The notes below the pieces were generated by a model. That model had not been told where the DNA came from. It did no database searches and saw only the letters and a program-made list of their open reading frames with translations. 64,000 bases of DNA from Pseudomonas nicosulfuronedens (GTDB lineage Bacteria > Pseudomonadota > Gammaproteobacteria > Pseudomonadales > Pseudomonadaceae), in assembly GCF_005877905.1 (NCBI RefSeq), contig NZ_SWDV01000023.1, positions 82,013 to 146,012 on the forward strand, read 5' to 3'. Below are positions 52,980-61,166 of the stretch, one piece after another. The translations under genes and the position numbers were made by a program. How positions within the stretch are numbered: position 1 is the stretch's first letter; the number at the start of each line of letters is the position of its first letter.

Positions 52980-53987
52980 TCACTCCGCCGGCGGTTGCGG
53001 CCGGCCGCGGCGGCGGAACTCCACCGGGGTCTCGCCGACCCAGCGCTTGAAGGCACGGTAGAAGGTACTCGGCTCGGAGAAGCCGGTGCGTTCGACGATG
53101 ACCTCGATGCGCTCGTCGGTCTTGAGCAGCAGCTCCTTGGCCAGGCGGCAACGGTAGTCGGTGACCAGGTCGTTGAAGCGCACCCCGGCCATGGCCAGGC
53201 GCTCGCGCAAACGGCGGGCCGGCATGTCGAGACGGGCCGCGACCTGCTCCAGCGTCGCGCCGCCATCCACCAGCAACACGCCGATCAGCTCGCGCACCTT
53301 GCGCACCAGGTCCAGGCGCTCCACCTCCGCCAGCTGCCGGCGCGCCAGGGACTCGTGCATGCGCAGCAGTTCCGGCGCGGCGTGGCGCGAAGGTTTGTCC
53401 AGCACCTGGGCATCGAACACCAGCGCATAGCGCTCGGCGCCCAGCACCGCAGGGCAGCCATAAACTTCTCGGTAACGCGTGGCGGGCGCGCCTTCCTCGT
53501 GCATCAGCTGCACTTCATGGGGCTTGAAGTCGCCCTCGGTGAGCGCGTGGAACAGGCGCACCACCGCACCGGCGAGCATCTCGGGGAAATGCCGATTGGT
53601 CCCGGCGGTATGGCCGAGCAACAGCACGGCCTTCTCGCCCTCCACTTCCAGGCGGGCGTTGAGGGTGTCGGAGAGCAGGCGCACGTAGCGCAGGGCGTGG
53701 CGCAAGCCTTCGCCAAAGGTGGCACTGGAAAGGAACAGGTACTCCAGCAGCAGGCCGTGGAACGCGGGCAGATGGCCGGCCAGGTAGAGGCCGACGTGCT
53801 CTTCGCCACATTCTTCGGCGGCCGCTTTCCAGAACAGGTTCTGTGCGCTGTGGGGGAATCGTCCGGCAGGCAGGCTGCCGGCTGGCAGGCCGACGCGAGC
53901 CAGCACGCGGTCGGGGTCGGTACCGCTGGCGCGCAGGGCGTCGATCACCGGGCGCATCAGCGCCACATCGTCGGTCAGATCACGCAT
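52980..53987 (-). CDS. AraC-family regulator (arabinose-binding-domain type)
   Basis: A 335-residue regulator with an N-terminal sensor domain of the Arabinose_bd/OruR type (LRASGTDPDRVLARVGLPAG, AAEECGEEHVGLYLA) and a C-terminal AraC HTH pair starting near residue 230 (ATLEQVAARLDMPARRLRERLA, then VIVERTGFSEPSTFYRAFKRWVGETPVEFR; key element STFYRAFKRW). Regulators of this type often control fatty-acid, alcohol or hydrocarbon degradation, consistent with the adjacent thiolase, FabG and MaoC genes. The ATG at 53987 has no strong ribosome site. PA4787 occupies the same place in PAO1, from memory. Confidence 0.9.
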   Translation of the reverse strand: MRDLTDDVALMRPVIDALRASGTDPDRVLARVGLPAGSLPAGRFPHSAQNLFWKAAAEECGEEHVGLYLAGHLPAFHGLLLEYLFLSSATFGEGLRHALRYVRLLSDTLNARLEVEGEKAVLLLGHTAGTNRHFPEMLAGAVVRLFHALTEGDFKPHEVQLMHEEGAPATRYREVYGCPAVLGAERYALVFDAQVLDKPSRHAAPELLRMHESLARRQLAEVERLDLVRKVRELIGVLLVDGGATLEQVAARLDMPARRLRERLAMAGVRFNDLVTDYRCRLAKELLLKTDERIEVIVERTGFSEPSTFYRAFKRWVGETPVEFRRRGRPQPPAE

Positions 53988-54192
53988 GGTGTTTTTTCTA
54001 GTTATCCATGGGGCGGGCCCATCTTAGGCAGCTTTCCCATCCCCCCTCAAGAGAATCAGGAAGCAGGTTGAGGGAAATATCCGGGCAATCGGACGGTCAC
54101 ATTGACTTGCCTGCCGCGCGCCGCGTTGCCACGGCCAATGCCCGCGCCTGAGCGGCGGCTAAGCTGACTGAATGCCCCTCAGGAGATACCCG

Positions 54193-55050
54193 ATGCCCCG
54201 CGATTGGCTTGACCTGTCCGCCCCACCCGCCCTCACCGGCCTGTTCGCCCGCGCCGCCGTGCGCCGCGGCGTGCGTGGCCGCAGCCTGCCGACACGCGGC
54301 CTGCGCTGCCCGGTCACGGTCGACCCGAAGCACCTGGAGCGCTACCGCAAGGTCTGCGGTTTTACCGACAACCACCTGTTGCCGCCGACGTATCCGCACA
54401 TCCTCGCCTTCGGCCTGCAGATGGGCTTGCTCACCGACCCGAGCTTCCCCTTCCCGCTGCTGGGTCTGGTGCACCTGGAAAACCGTATCAGCGTGTTACG
54501 CCCACTGGGCGGCCTGGGGCCGTTCAACGTCAGCGTGCGAGTGCAGGACCTGCAACCCCACGAAAAGGGCGTGACCTTCAGCATCATCACCCAGCTGCAC
54601 GACCAGCTCGGGCTGCTCTGGGAAGGCGACAGCCGCATCCTGTTCCGCGGCATGCGCCTGGACGGCACACCGCCTGCACGCGAAGAAGTGGCCGAGTTGC
54701 CACTGGAGCAGATCGACGCCTGGAACTGCCCGGCGGACATCGGTCGGCGCTACGCCCGTGTGGCCGGTGACTACAACCCGATCCACCTGTCCGCCGCCAG
54801 CGCCAAGCTGTTCGGCTTCCCCCGCGCCATCGCCCACGGCCTGTGGAACAAGGCGCGCAGCCTGGCCGCCCTGGGCGAGCGCCTGCCGATGGCCGGCTAT
54901 CGGGTCGACGTGCGCTTCCAGAAGCCGGTGCTGCTGCCGTCCCAGGTCAACCTGCTGGCCAGCGAGCCGGCGCCCTCCGGGCAGTTCAGCCTGCGCGGCA
55001 AGGACGACCTGCCGCACATGGCCGGCAGCTGGAGCCCGCTGGACGTTTGA
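54193..55050 (+). CDS. MaoC-like (R)-specific hydratase/dehydratase
   Basis: A 285-residue double-hotdog protein. The C-terminal half carries the hydratase motif AGDYNPIHLSAASAKLFGFPRAIAHGLW (catalytic D/H in DYNPIH), and the N-terminal half is a degenerate hotdog (LPPTYPHILAFGLQMGLL). Such proteins hydrate enoyl-CoA or dehydrate 3-hydroxyacyl-CoA, the step between FabG-type reduction and thiolysis. AGGAGATACCCG precedes the ATG at 54193. It is divergent from the AraC regulator, which may control it. Confidence 0.9.
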   Translation: MPRDWLDLSAPPALTGLFARAAVRRGVRGRSLPTRGLRCPVTVDPKHLERYRKVCGFTDNHLLPPTYPHILAFGLQMGLLTDPSFPFPLLGLVHLENRISVLRPLGGLGPFNVSVRVQDLQPHEKGVTFSIITQLHDQLGLLWEGDSRILFRGMRLDGTPPAREEVAELPLEQIDAWNCPADIGRRYARVAGDYNPIHLSAASAKLFGFPRAIAHGLWNKARSLAALGERLPMAGYRVDVRFQKPVLLPSQVNLLASEPAPSGQFSLRGKDDLPHMAGSWSPLDV

Positions 55051-55096
55051 CGCGCCAGGCTTGAAGCTATGGGGCTCACGTTGGAGCCCCATCTGC

Positions 55097-55414
55097 ATGA
55101 ACCTCGAAGCCATCACCGCGCGCCTGCACGCCATCCGCGACCACAACGACTGGAGTCGCTTCCACAGCCCGAAGAACCTGGCCATGGCGGCCAGCGTGGA
55201 AATGGCCGAGCTGGTGGAAATCTTCCAGTGGCTGCGCGAAGACGAATCGCGCCAGCTGCCACCGGAGAAACTCGCCCACGCCGGGCAGGAAGTCGGTGAC
55301 ATCGTTCTTTACCTGCTGCTGATGTGCGCGGAACTGGGCATCGACATGGACCAGGCGGTGCTCGCCAAACTGGCCGACAGCGAACGGCGCTTCATCGAAG
55401 GAGGCGCCAAGTGA
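55097..55414 (+). CDS. MazG-like nucleotide pyrophosphohydrolase
   Basis: A 105-residue all-alpha NTP pyrophosphatase of the MazG/iMazG (RS21-C6, dCTP pyrophosphatase-like) type that hydrolyses non-canonical or excess nucleotides to monophosphates. The metal-binding helices are visible: AASVEMAELVEIFQWL with the ExxE pattern and EVGDIVLYLLLMCAELGID with ExxD. An ATG at 55097 is 46 bases after the MaoC stop. It overlaps the cmoM gene by four bases (GTGA) and so is likely co-translated with it. Confidence 0.88.
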   Translation: MNLEAITARLHAIRDHNDWSRFHSPKNLAMAASVEMAELVEIFQWLREDESRQLPPEKLAHAGQEVGDIVLYLLLMCAELGIDMDQAVLAKLADSERRFIEGGAK

Positions 55415-56181
55415 GCGATTCCCCGAAGACCGGCGACCGCCATTTCGACGAATTGGCCACGCGCTTCGCCGAGAAGATCTACGGCGGCGCCAAGGGCGCG
55501 ATCCGCCTCGCGGTGCTCCAGGCCGACCTCGCCGAAGCCCTGCCCGACCGCCCGCTGCGCGTGCTGGATATCGGCGCGGGCCTGGGCCACATGTCGCTGT
55601 GGCTGGCCGGGCGCGGCCACGACGTCACCCTCGCCGAACCCGCTGCGCCCATGCTCGAAGGCGCACGCCAGCGCTTCGAGGAAGCCGGTCTTGCAGCCAC
55701 CTTCATCGAGGCGCCCTGGCAGGACCTGCTCGGCCAGCTCAACGAACCCTATGACCTGGTGATCTGCCACGCCGTGCTGGAATGGCTGGCCGAGCCACTG
55801 GCGATCCTGCCGGTGCTGCACCAACTGACCCGTGCCGATGGCTGGCTGTCCCTGGCCTTCTACAACCGCGATGCGCTGATCTATCGCAACCTGCTCAAGG
55901 GCCATTTCCGCAAACTGCGCAAGAATCGCTTCTCCGGCGAGGGCCAGAGCCTGACCCCGCAGGAACCGCTCGATCCGCGCGTCCTCGAAGATGCCATGGC
56001 CGGCCACTGGAACATCGAGGCGCGCAGCGGCGTGCGGGTATTCCACGACTACATGCCGGTGGAGTTCCAGCACAAGGCCGAACCGCTGGACCTGGTGGAG
56101 ATGGAACTGCAATACCGTCGCCACCCCGCCTTCGCCGGTCTCGGCCGCTACCTGCACTGGCTGTGCCGGCCGCAGGATTAG
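55411..56181 (+). CDS. cmoM: tRNA 5-carboxymethoxyuridine methyltransferase CmoM (SmtA)
   Basis: CmoM methylates the carboxyl group of 5-carboxymethoxyuridine at tRNA position 34. The 256-residue protein has the SAM motif VLDIGAGLGHMSLWLAGRGH near residue 50, then the CmoM-specific region YNRDALIYRNLLKGHFRK and LTPQEPLDPRVLED, and RSGVRVFHDYMP, matching E. coli SmtA in pattern. The start is GTG at 55411 with GGAGG seven bases upstream, overlapping the stop of the MazG gene. Confidence 0.93.
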   Translation: MSDSPKTGDRHFDELATRFAEKIYGGAKGAIRLAVLQADLAEALPDRPLRVLDIGAGLGHMSLWLAGRGHDVTLAEPAAPMLEGARQRFEEAGLAATFIEAPWQDLLGQLNEPYDLVICHAVLEWLAEPLAILPVLHQLTRADGWLSLAFYNRDALIYRNLLKGHFRKLRKNRFSGEGQSLTPQEPLDPRVLEDAMAGHWNIEARSGVRVFHDYMPVEFQHKAEPLDLVEMELQYRRHPAFAGLGRYLHWLCRPQD

Positions 56182-56234
56182 GTGCATAGTTGCCACTGCG
56201 CACGCCCGTTGAAGTGAGCGTGCGGGAGTCCGTC

Positions 56235-56831
56235 ATGCTGCGCTACCTGTTGATACTGCCGCTGTTCGCCGCCCTGGCCGCGTGCCAGAGCCCGAATCCC
56301 TACAGCAATACTTCGCTGCCGATCCCACCCGCCCCCGCGCAGGCTGCCAACCCGGGACTCGATCCTGGCAGCTACCCCGCGCCGCCGCTGGACTACGGCC
56401 AGTATCGTTCGTGGAGCTGGGCCAACGGTGCCAGTTTCCGCGGCCCCTTGCAGGACGCCGTCAGCGAAGCCCTCGACCAGCGCGGCCTGCGCCCGGCACG
56501 CTCGAATACCCCGGCAGACCTGACCGTCAGTGCACAGCTCTCCAGCGAACAGCGCACACGACAAACCACTGATTACTACAACGGCGGCTACTACGGTGGC
56601 TACAGCCGCTGGAACGATCCCTGGTACGGCGGCTACGGCGCGTCCTACCCGGTCACTCGAACCTACGTCGTCACCGTCAGCGTGGTGCACATCACCCTGT
56701 TCGACGCGCGCAATAACCAGCAGGTCTGGAGCGGCAGCGCCGAGTATGAGGGCGGCAGCAACCAGAGCGACCAGGCCCGTGCGCTGCGCGAGGCCACGCG
56801 CAAGGCCATGGACGGTTACCCACCGGGCTGA
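56235..56831 (+). CDS. DUF4136 lipoprotein 1
   Basis: A 198-residue outer-membrane or periplasmic lipoprotein with lipobox LAAC (cysteine at about 18), a proline-rich stretch, a Gly/Tyr-rich insert ([13 protein letters not shown], then WYGGYGASY) and a C-terminal DUF4136 domain ([18 protein letters not shown]). The family is widespread but its function is unknown. GGGAG precedes the ATG at 56235. A second, clearly related lipoprotein lies at 57875-58447. Its last 16 bases overlap the convergent phosphodiesterase-like gene. Confidence 0.88.
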   Translation: MLRYLLILPLFAALAACQSPNPYSNTSLPIPPAPAQAANPGLDPGSYPAPPLDYGQYRSWSWANGASFRGPLQDAVSEALDQRGLRPARSNTPADLTVSAQLSSEQRTRQTTDYYNGGYYGGYSRWNDPWYGGYGASYPVTRTYVVTVSVVHITLFDARNNQQVWSGSAEYEGGSNQSDQARALREATRKAMDGYPPG

Positions 56832-57742
56832 ACCTCGGCGCGCCGGTAGGCAGGTACGCTCGCCGGCGAATCCACCATCACGGCGTCCGCGCCCAGCTCG
56901 TGAGCCGCACCATAGGCCTGCGCCGAGTTGATGCCGAACATCATTACCTTCGTCCCTGGGGCGCGTCGCACGCAGGCCATCGCCTGAGGCGTCCACAGTC
57001 GCGCGGGCTTGACCTGGTAGGACGACGACCCAAGGGTGAACTGCTCCGTCACCGTCAAGTCGCGCTCCAACTCGATGCCCATCCAGGTTCCGGCAGCCGG
57101 CGGCGAACAGCGGCCGGCCAGCGCCAGATCGACCAGCCGGTTGCGCGTGGCATCACGGCTCTCGAAACGCTGCGCCCGGTCCGCGTAGTGCTGCGCCAGG
57201 TAATCGCTGGCATCACGCTCGGTGGAGTAGAAACGCACCCGCGACCATGCCTGCTGCTGATCCAGCGTGCGAGCAACTGCATCAATGACATTGCCCACCG
57301 GTTGCGCCTTGATATCGAGGAACAGCGGAATCGACGTAGGAACGCTCCGCAGTGCCTCGGCCAGTGTCGGGATCGCCTGCGGCTGCGCACGGTACGGGTA
57401 GTCGCCCGCCGCATCCTTGAACTGATAGCCCGCATTCACCGTACGTAACTGCTCCAGCGACTTCGTGCCCACGGCGCCCTGGGCATCGGTCAATGCCGAG
57501 AGGTCCGCCGGCCGGTACAGCACCGCGACACCATCAGCGGACACCTGCACCGACAGCCACAGCACATCGCTCTGGTTGGCCAGCGCCTTGCGGATCGCCA
57601 GCAACGTGTTCTCCGGAGCGTCCGCCGTGCCGGCGCGATGCGCTACCACGGCGGGGGCAGGCAACGATGACCGCACGCCCTCGACACTGCATCCCGCGAG
57701 CAGGGCCAGGCTCACCATGGTCCCGGGCAGCCACTGTTTCAT
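56816..57742 (-). CDS. Glycerophosphodiester phosphodiesterase-family lipoprotein
   Basis: A 308-residue exported protein with lipobox LLAGC (cysteine at about 19) and a GDPD-type TIM barrel: [23 protein letters not shown] carries the HRG/ENT-like motif in altered form (HRA and ENT), then [13 protein letters not shown] and IPTLAEALR. The second catalytic histidine, HD in ordinary enzymes, is replaced by the VSADG sequence, so activity may be reduced or changed. I chose the ATG at 57742, with GGGGGAG eight bases before; an ATG at 57748 is too close to that site. It sits between two DUF4136 genes. Confidence 0.82.
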   Translation of the reverse strand: MKQWLPGTMVSLALLAGCSVEGVRSSLPAPAVVAHRAGTADAPENTLLAIRKALANQSDVLWLSVQVSADGVAVLYRPADLSALTDAQGAVGTKSLEQLRTVNAGYQFKDAAGDYPYRAQPQAIPTLAEALRSVPTSIPLFLDIKAQPVGNVIDAVARTLDQQQAWSRVRFYSTERDASDYLAQHYADRAQRFESRDATRNRLVDLALAGRCSPPAAGTWMGIELERDLTVTEQFTLGSSSYQVKPARLWTPQAMACVRRAPGTKVMMFGINSAQAYGAAHELGADAVMVDSPASVPAYRRAEVQPGG

Positions 57743-57874
57743 ACCCATCTCTCCCCCTTGATCGAGCGTCGACTCTAGCAAGCGGAAGCACCGCGCCAGA
57801 CGCCGAACATTCCCCGCTTGCCATTCCGTCTGCCTTGCGCTTGGATGGAATTCTCTGACAGGAGTATTGCGACC

Positions 57875-58447
57875 ATGATCCGCCGTTTGCTGTCCCGTTC
57901 ACTGTTCCTGGGCTTGGTCCTCGGCCTCGCCGCCTGCGAAACCACCAGCGTCAGCCGCGACTACGACACGACCCGCGATTTCTCCCGCTACCTGACCTGG
58001 AGTTGGGCGCAGCCGGCATTCGAGTACCGCCCGGACGACCCACGCATCAAGAGCGACCTCACCGAACAACGCATCAGCGACGCGGTGGCCGACGAGTTCG
58101 ACCAGCGCGGCCTGCGCCAGGCGCAGGGCGGCAACAGCGGCGACGTGAAGCTGCGCGCCTACCTGATCGTCGACCAGCGCCAGGACCAGGTCACCACCTA
58201 CACCGGCGGCTACTGGGGCGGTTACTGGGGAGGCTACTGGGGTCCGCCGCCCATGGCCGAAACCCGCAGCGTGACCTACAAGGTCGCCACCATTCAGGTC
58301 GACATGTTCGACGGCAAGGACGGCAAGCTGGTCTGGCGCGGCAGCGGCGAGCAGATCATGCGCAGCAGCCCGCCAACGCCCGCCGAGCGCGAAGCGGCGA
58401 TCCGCGAGACGGTGAAGAAAATCATCGCCCAGTACCCGCCGCACTGA
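57875..58447 (+). CDS. DUF4136 lipoprotein 2
   Basis: A 190-residue lipoprotein with lipobox LAAC (about residue 21), RDYDTTRDFSRYLTWSWAQP, a DEFDQRGLRQ segment equivalent to [10 protein letters not shown] of the first DUF4136 protein, a tandem WGGY repeat (YWGGYWGGYWG) and VDMFDGKDGKLVWRGSG. The two proteins are paralogues flanking the phosphodiesterase-like gene. CAGGAG precedes the ATG at 57875 at rather long spacing (about 11). A GNAT gene follows 25 bases later. Confidence 0.88.
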   Translation: MIRRLLSRSLFLGLVLGLAACETTSVSRDYDTTRDFSRYLTWSWAQPAFEYRPDDPRIKSDLTEQRISDAVADEFDQRGLRQAQGGNSGDVKLRAYLIVDQRQDQVTTYTGGYWGGYWGGYWGPPPMAETRSVTYKVATIQVDMFDGKDGKLVWRGSGEQIMRSSPPTPAEREAAIRETVKKIIAQYPPH

Positions 58448-58472
58448 CCGTCCCCCAGACGCCGGAGACCGC

Positions 58473-58967
58473 GTGAACCAACCCGCCCTGCAACACCGCC
58501 CCGCCCTCGCCGACGACCTCGGCGAGCTGGTGGGTTTTCCCCAGGACGCCGACGAACTCTTCTACTGCTACCCCAAAGCCAGTTGGCCGCTGACCATCGG
58601 CCAGCTGGCCGCCGCCATGGCAGAACGACGCGGCAGTACGGTAGCTTTGCTCGACGGCCGCCTCGCCGGCTTCGCCAACTTCTACCAGTGGCAACCCAGC
58701 GAGTTCTGCGCGCTGGGCAACATGATGGTCGCACCCTGGGCGCGGCGGCATGGCGTGGCGCAGTACCTGATCGAGGTCATGGAGAATCTCGCCCGCGACC
58801 AGTACAAGGCGCAGGTCATGAAAGTGTCCTGCTTCAACGCCAACGCCGCCGGCCTGCTGCTTTACGCACGCCTGGGCTACAAGCCGCAGGGCATCGTCGA
58901 GCGCGCCGACCCGCAGGGCCGGCGCATCGCCCTGGTCCAACTGGAGAAAGCCCTTGTCCACGCCTGA
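58473..58967 (+). CDS. GNAT-family N-acetyltransferase
   Basis: A 164-residue acyl-CoA-dependent acetyltransferase. The GNAT core is visible as VALLDGRLAGFANFYQW, the acetyl-CoA loop MMVAPWARRHGVAQYLIEVM (Q/RxxGxG-type: RRHGVA) and the NANAAGLLLYARLGYKP motif B. The substrate is unknown. The start is GTG at 58473, preceded by GGAG. It overlaps the DsrE-like gene by 14 bases, and the next three genes also overlap, forming a coupled operon. Confidence 0.85.
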   Translation: MNQPALQHRPALADDLGELVGFPQDADELFYCYPKASWPLTIGQLAAAMAERRGSTVALLDGRLAGFANFYQWQPSEFCALGNMMVAPWARRHGVAQYLIEVMENLARDQYKAQVMKVSCFNANAAGLLLYARLGYKPQGIVERADPQGRRIALVQLEKALVHA

Positions 58968-59328
58968 GCCTCAACGGGTGCTGATCATCGTCAGCAGCGG
59001 CCCGAGCACCCCGGCGCGCTGCGCCGCGCCCTTCTACACCGCCACGCTGCTGGCGTGCATGGACGCGAAGGTCACCCTGTTCCTCAGCGGCGAAGGCACG
59101 CGTCTGGCCTTCCAGGACATCGCCGACAATCTCTACGCCGCCGAAGATGGCGAGCCCATCAGCCACTTCATCCAGCAGGCCAAGGAAGCCGGCGCACGCC
59201 TGCTGATGTGCCGCGCGCCGGGCGTGGCCATCGACGAAAGCCGGCTGATCGAGGAAGTCGACGAGATCGCCAGCGGCGGCGAGCTGGCGCGCATGATCCT
59301 CGAATACGACCGGGTGCTGACGCTGTGA
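58954..59328 (+). CDS. DsrE/DsrF-like sulfur-relay protein
   Basis: A 124-residue cytoplasmic protein of the DsrE/DsrF-like fold (VLIIVSSGPSTPARCAAPFYTATLLACMDAKVTLFLSGEG; key elements SSGPSTPARC and DAKVTLFLSGEG), with cysteines at 23, 35 and 86 (LLMCRAPG). DsrE proteins carry persulfide sulfur on cysteine. The start appears to be TTG at 58954 within the GNAT gene, preceded by GGAG. Its stop overlaps the GTG of a GcvH-like gene, suggesting a functional pair. Confidence 0.8.
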   Translation: MSTPEPQRVLIIVSSGPSTPARCAAPFYTATLLACMDAKVTLFLSGEGTRLAFQDIADNLYAAEDGEPISHFIQQAKEAGARLLMCRAPGVAIDESRLIEEVDEIASGGELARMILEYDRVLTL

Positions 59329-59786
59329 AGCTGCACGGCCTGGAGTTCCCCGACGATCTGCTCTACGCCCCCGACTACAACCTCTGGTTGCGCGAAGAAC
59401 AAGGCGGCGTCGTCACACTCGGGCTCACTGCCTACGGCTGTGCGGTCTACGGGCAGATATTCGCCTTCACCCCCAAGCGCGACGGCTGGCACATCGACTG
59501 CGATCGGAGCTTCGGCGTGGTGGAGTTCGCCAAGGCTGCATCGTCTGCGCGCAGCCCGCTGGACGGCACCGTTCTCGCCAGCAACGAAGCCGTGGTGCGT
59601 CGGCCGGGGCTGATCAACCAGGACTGCTACGGCGAAGGCTGGATGGTGCGCCTGAAGCCCGATGACTGGGCCGCCGCCCGTGGCCGCTTCCTGCAGGGCG
59701 AAGCCGCGCTGGAGGCCTTCGCCCAACGCATGCATCTGGACAACTTCGATCCCGACGACGACGGGGTTCAGGCCCTGCGCCCATGA
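59325..59786 (+). CDS. GcvH-like lipoyl-carrier candidate
   Basis: A 153-residue protein that follows the glycine cleavage H-protein pattern: LLYAPDYNLWLREEQGGVVTLGLTAYG at the N-terminus (key parts WLREE and VTLGLTAYG), EFAKAASSARSPLDGTVLASNEA with lysine 70 where H-proteins carry lipoate, and INQDCYGEGWMVRLKP. No gcvP, gcvT or lipoyl ligase gene is nearby. Stand-alone H-like proteins with DsrE partners act in sulfur transfer in sulfur oxidisers (LbpA-type), so a role in lipoate-bound sulfur handling is possible. The GTG at 59325 overlaps the DsrE stop and has a weak ribosome site. Confidence 0.8.
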   Translation: MKLHGLEFPDDLLYAPDYNLWLREEQGGVVTLGLTAYGCAVYGQIFAFTPKRDGWHIDCDRSFGVVEFAKAASSARSPLDGTVLASNEAVVRRPGLINQDCYGEGWMVRLKPDDWAAARGRFLQGEAALEAFAQRMHLDNFDPDDDGVQALRP

Positions 59787-60466
59787 GCCGGGCAGGCCTG
59801 GGCCTCGCGCTGCTGGTCGGCCTGCTGACCAGCCCGGCGCTGCGCGCCGACCAGCCGACGCAGGACGGCTTCGTCTATCTCGATCAGGTGCTGAAGTCCG
59901 CGCGCTATGACGTGCGCTACGCCGGTGCCGATAACTTCGTCGGCGAGCCCATCGACGGCTACCAGAAGGCGCGGATCATCCTCACCCGCGAAGCCGCCGT
60001 CGCATTGGCAGCGGTCGAAAAGGACGTCGCCCTGAGCGGGCTGGCGCTGAAATTCTTCGATGGCTATCGCCCGCAGCGCGCCGTGGATGAATTCCGCCGC
60101 TGGGCGGCCGACCCGCAGGACATCCGGCAGAAGGCCCGCTACTACCCGGACCTGGACAAACCCGCACTGTTCCGCGACGGCTACATCGCCAAGCACTCCG
60201 GGCATTCGCGCGGCAGCACGGTGGATCTCACCCTGGTGGACTCAGCGACCGGGAAGGAGTTGGACATGGGCAGCCCGTTCGACTTCTTCGGGCCCATCTC
60301 CCATCACGGCACTGCGCAGGTCAGCGTGCAGCAGACACGCAACCGCGAAACCCTGCGCCAGGCCATGCTGCGCCATGGCTTCGAACCCTACGGCGCCGAG
60401 TGGTGGCACTACACCTTGAAAGCCGAGCCCTATCCCGAGACTTATTTCGACTTTCCGGTGCAGTAA
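59783..60466 (+). CDS. ddpX: D-alanyl-D-alanine dipeptidase (VanX/DdpX family)
   Basis: A zinc dipeptidase that cleaves D-Ala-D-Ala. The 227-residue protein has a signal peptide (to about LRA-22), the SxHxxGxxxD zinc motif in SGHSRGSTVDLTL (H141, D148), the catalytic glutamate E206 and H209 in EWWHY, and FFDGYRPQRAV before them. The signal peptide places it in the periplasm, where it would recycle cell-wall fragments and not confer vancomycin resistance. It overlaps the GcvH-like gene by four bases (ATGA). Confidence 0.92.
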   Translation: MSRAGLGLALLVGLLTSPALRADQPTQDGFVYLDQVLKSARYDVRYAGADNFVGEPIDGYQKARIILTREAAVALAAVEKDVALSGLALKFFDGYRPQRAVDEFRRWAADPQDIRQKARYYPDLDKPALFRDGYIAKHSGHSRGSTVDLTLVDSATGKELDMGSPFDFFGPISHHGTAQVSVQQTRNRETLRQAMLRHGFEPYGAEWWHYTLKAEPYPETYFDFPVQ

Positions 60467-60472
60467 AACCGT

Positions 60473-60492
60473 CGCGGCCGTCCCTGGCCGCG
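60473..60492. terminator. Hairpin between ddpX and the Gly-rich gene
   Basis: CGCGGCC-N6-GGCCGCG forms a 7-bp stem between convergent genes. On the minus strand a TTTT run follows after a short gap, so it may end the Gly-rich gene transcript. Confidence 0.55.
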
Positions 60493-60499
60493 GGATGGA

Positions 60500-60988
60500 T
60501 CAGTCGTCGTTCTTCGTCGAGTTGTCGCCGGCGTTGTCCAGGCCCTTGGTGTTGTGGGTGCCCGGAGTCGTGCCGGAAATCGCCGTCGCCTTGGACAGGC
60601 CACGGGTGTCCTTGGAATGCGCCACCGAAGAGGTCGTCTGGCCGTGGCCCTTGCTGTCGTTCTTCTCGCTGCCGTAGTGGTTGCCACTCAGGCCGTGATC
60701 GCGAGTGGCCTTGCCGGCATGCTCGCCGCCATCGTTGGCGCCGTTGCTGTTGCTGCCGTGATTGCCACCGGCGCCACCCTTGCCACCACCATGGCTGCCG
60801 CCGTTACCACCAGCATTACCGCCGCCGTGGCCACCACCGTTACCACCGCCATTGCCGCCACCGTTACCACCGCCGCCGCCATTGCCCTTGGCATAGACCG
60901 AACCGATCGGCGAGAGGTCGGCGGGCAGCAAGGCTGTCGTGCCGAGTGCGAACGCACAGGCTACTGCAACAACCAGGGACTTTTTCAT
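60500..60988 (-). CDS. Secreted Gly/Asn/His-rich repetitive protein
   Basis: A 162-residue exported protein of low complexity. After a signal peptide (MKKSLVVAVACAFALGTTAL) comes a Gly-Asn repeat region (GNGGGGGNGGGNGGGNGGGHGG type, residues about 35-80) rich in GGN and GGH triplets, then a Ser/His/Lys-rich tail with DHGLSGNHYGSEKNDSKGHG. It is probably unstructured and might bind metal through its histidines. The DNA shows tandem codon repeats at 60760-60890 that could vary in number. The neighbouring CigR-type protein has a similar Gly/Asn/His segment. Confidence 0.75.
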   Translation of the reverse strand: MKKSLVVAVACAFALGTTALLPADLSPIGSVYAKGNGGGGGNGGGNGGGNGGGHGGGNAGGNGGSHGGGKGGAGGNHGSNSNGANDGGEHAGKATRDHGLSGNHYGSEKNDSKGHGQTTSSVAHSKDTRGLSKATAISGTTPGTHNTKGLDNAGDNSTKNDD

Positions 60989-61166
60989 CTTGTAATCGCC
61001 TCCATGGGCGGGGGTTGAGATACCTCTATGACTCCGCTACAGACCCCGTGGTTCTTGGCCTTCCGACGAAATGCCAGCACGCGGGTGCCAGTTCTGGCGC
61101 TGCCATCACCGCGCCTCAGCGGCTACGCTTTGCAACACAGGACCCTCAACATGGAGCAGTACGGAA

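Noticed and set aside
60760..60890. Non-coding tandem repeat array
   Set aside because: The repeat is in frame with a signal-peptide-bearing gene and encodes Gly-Asn/His triplets, so it is coding low-complexity sequence.
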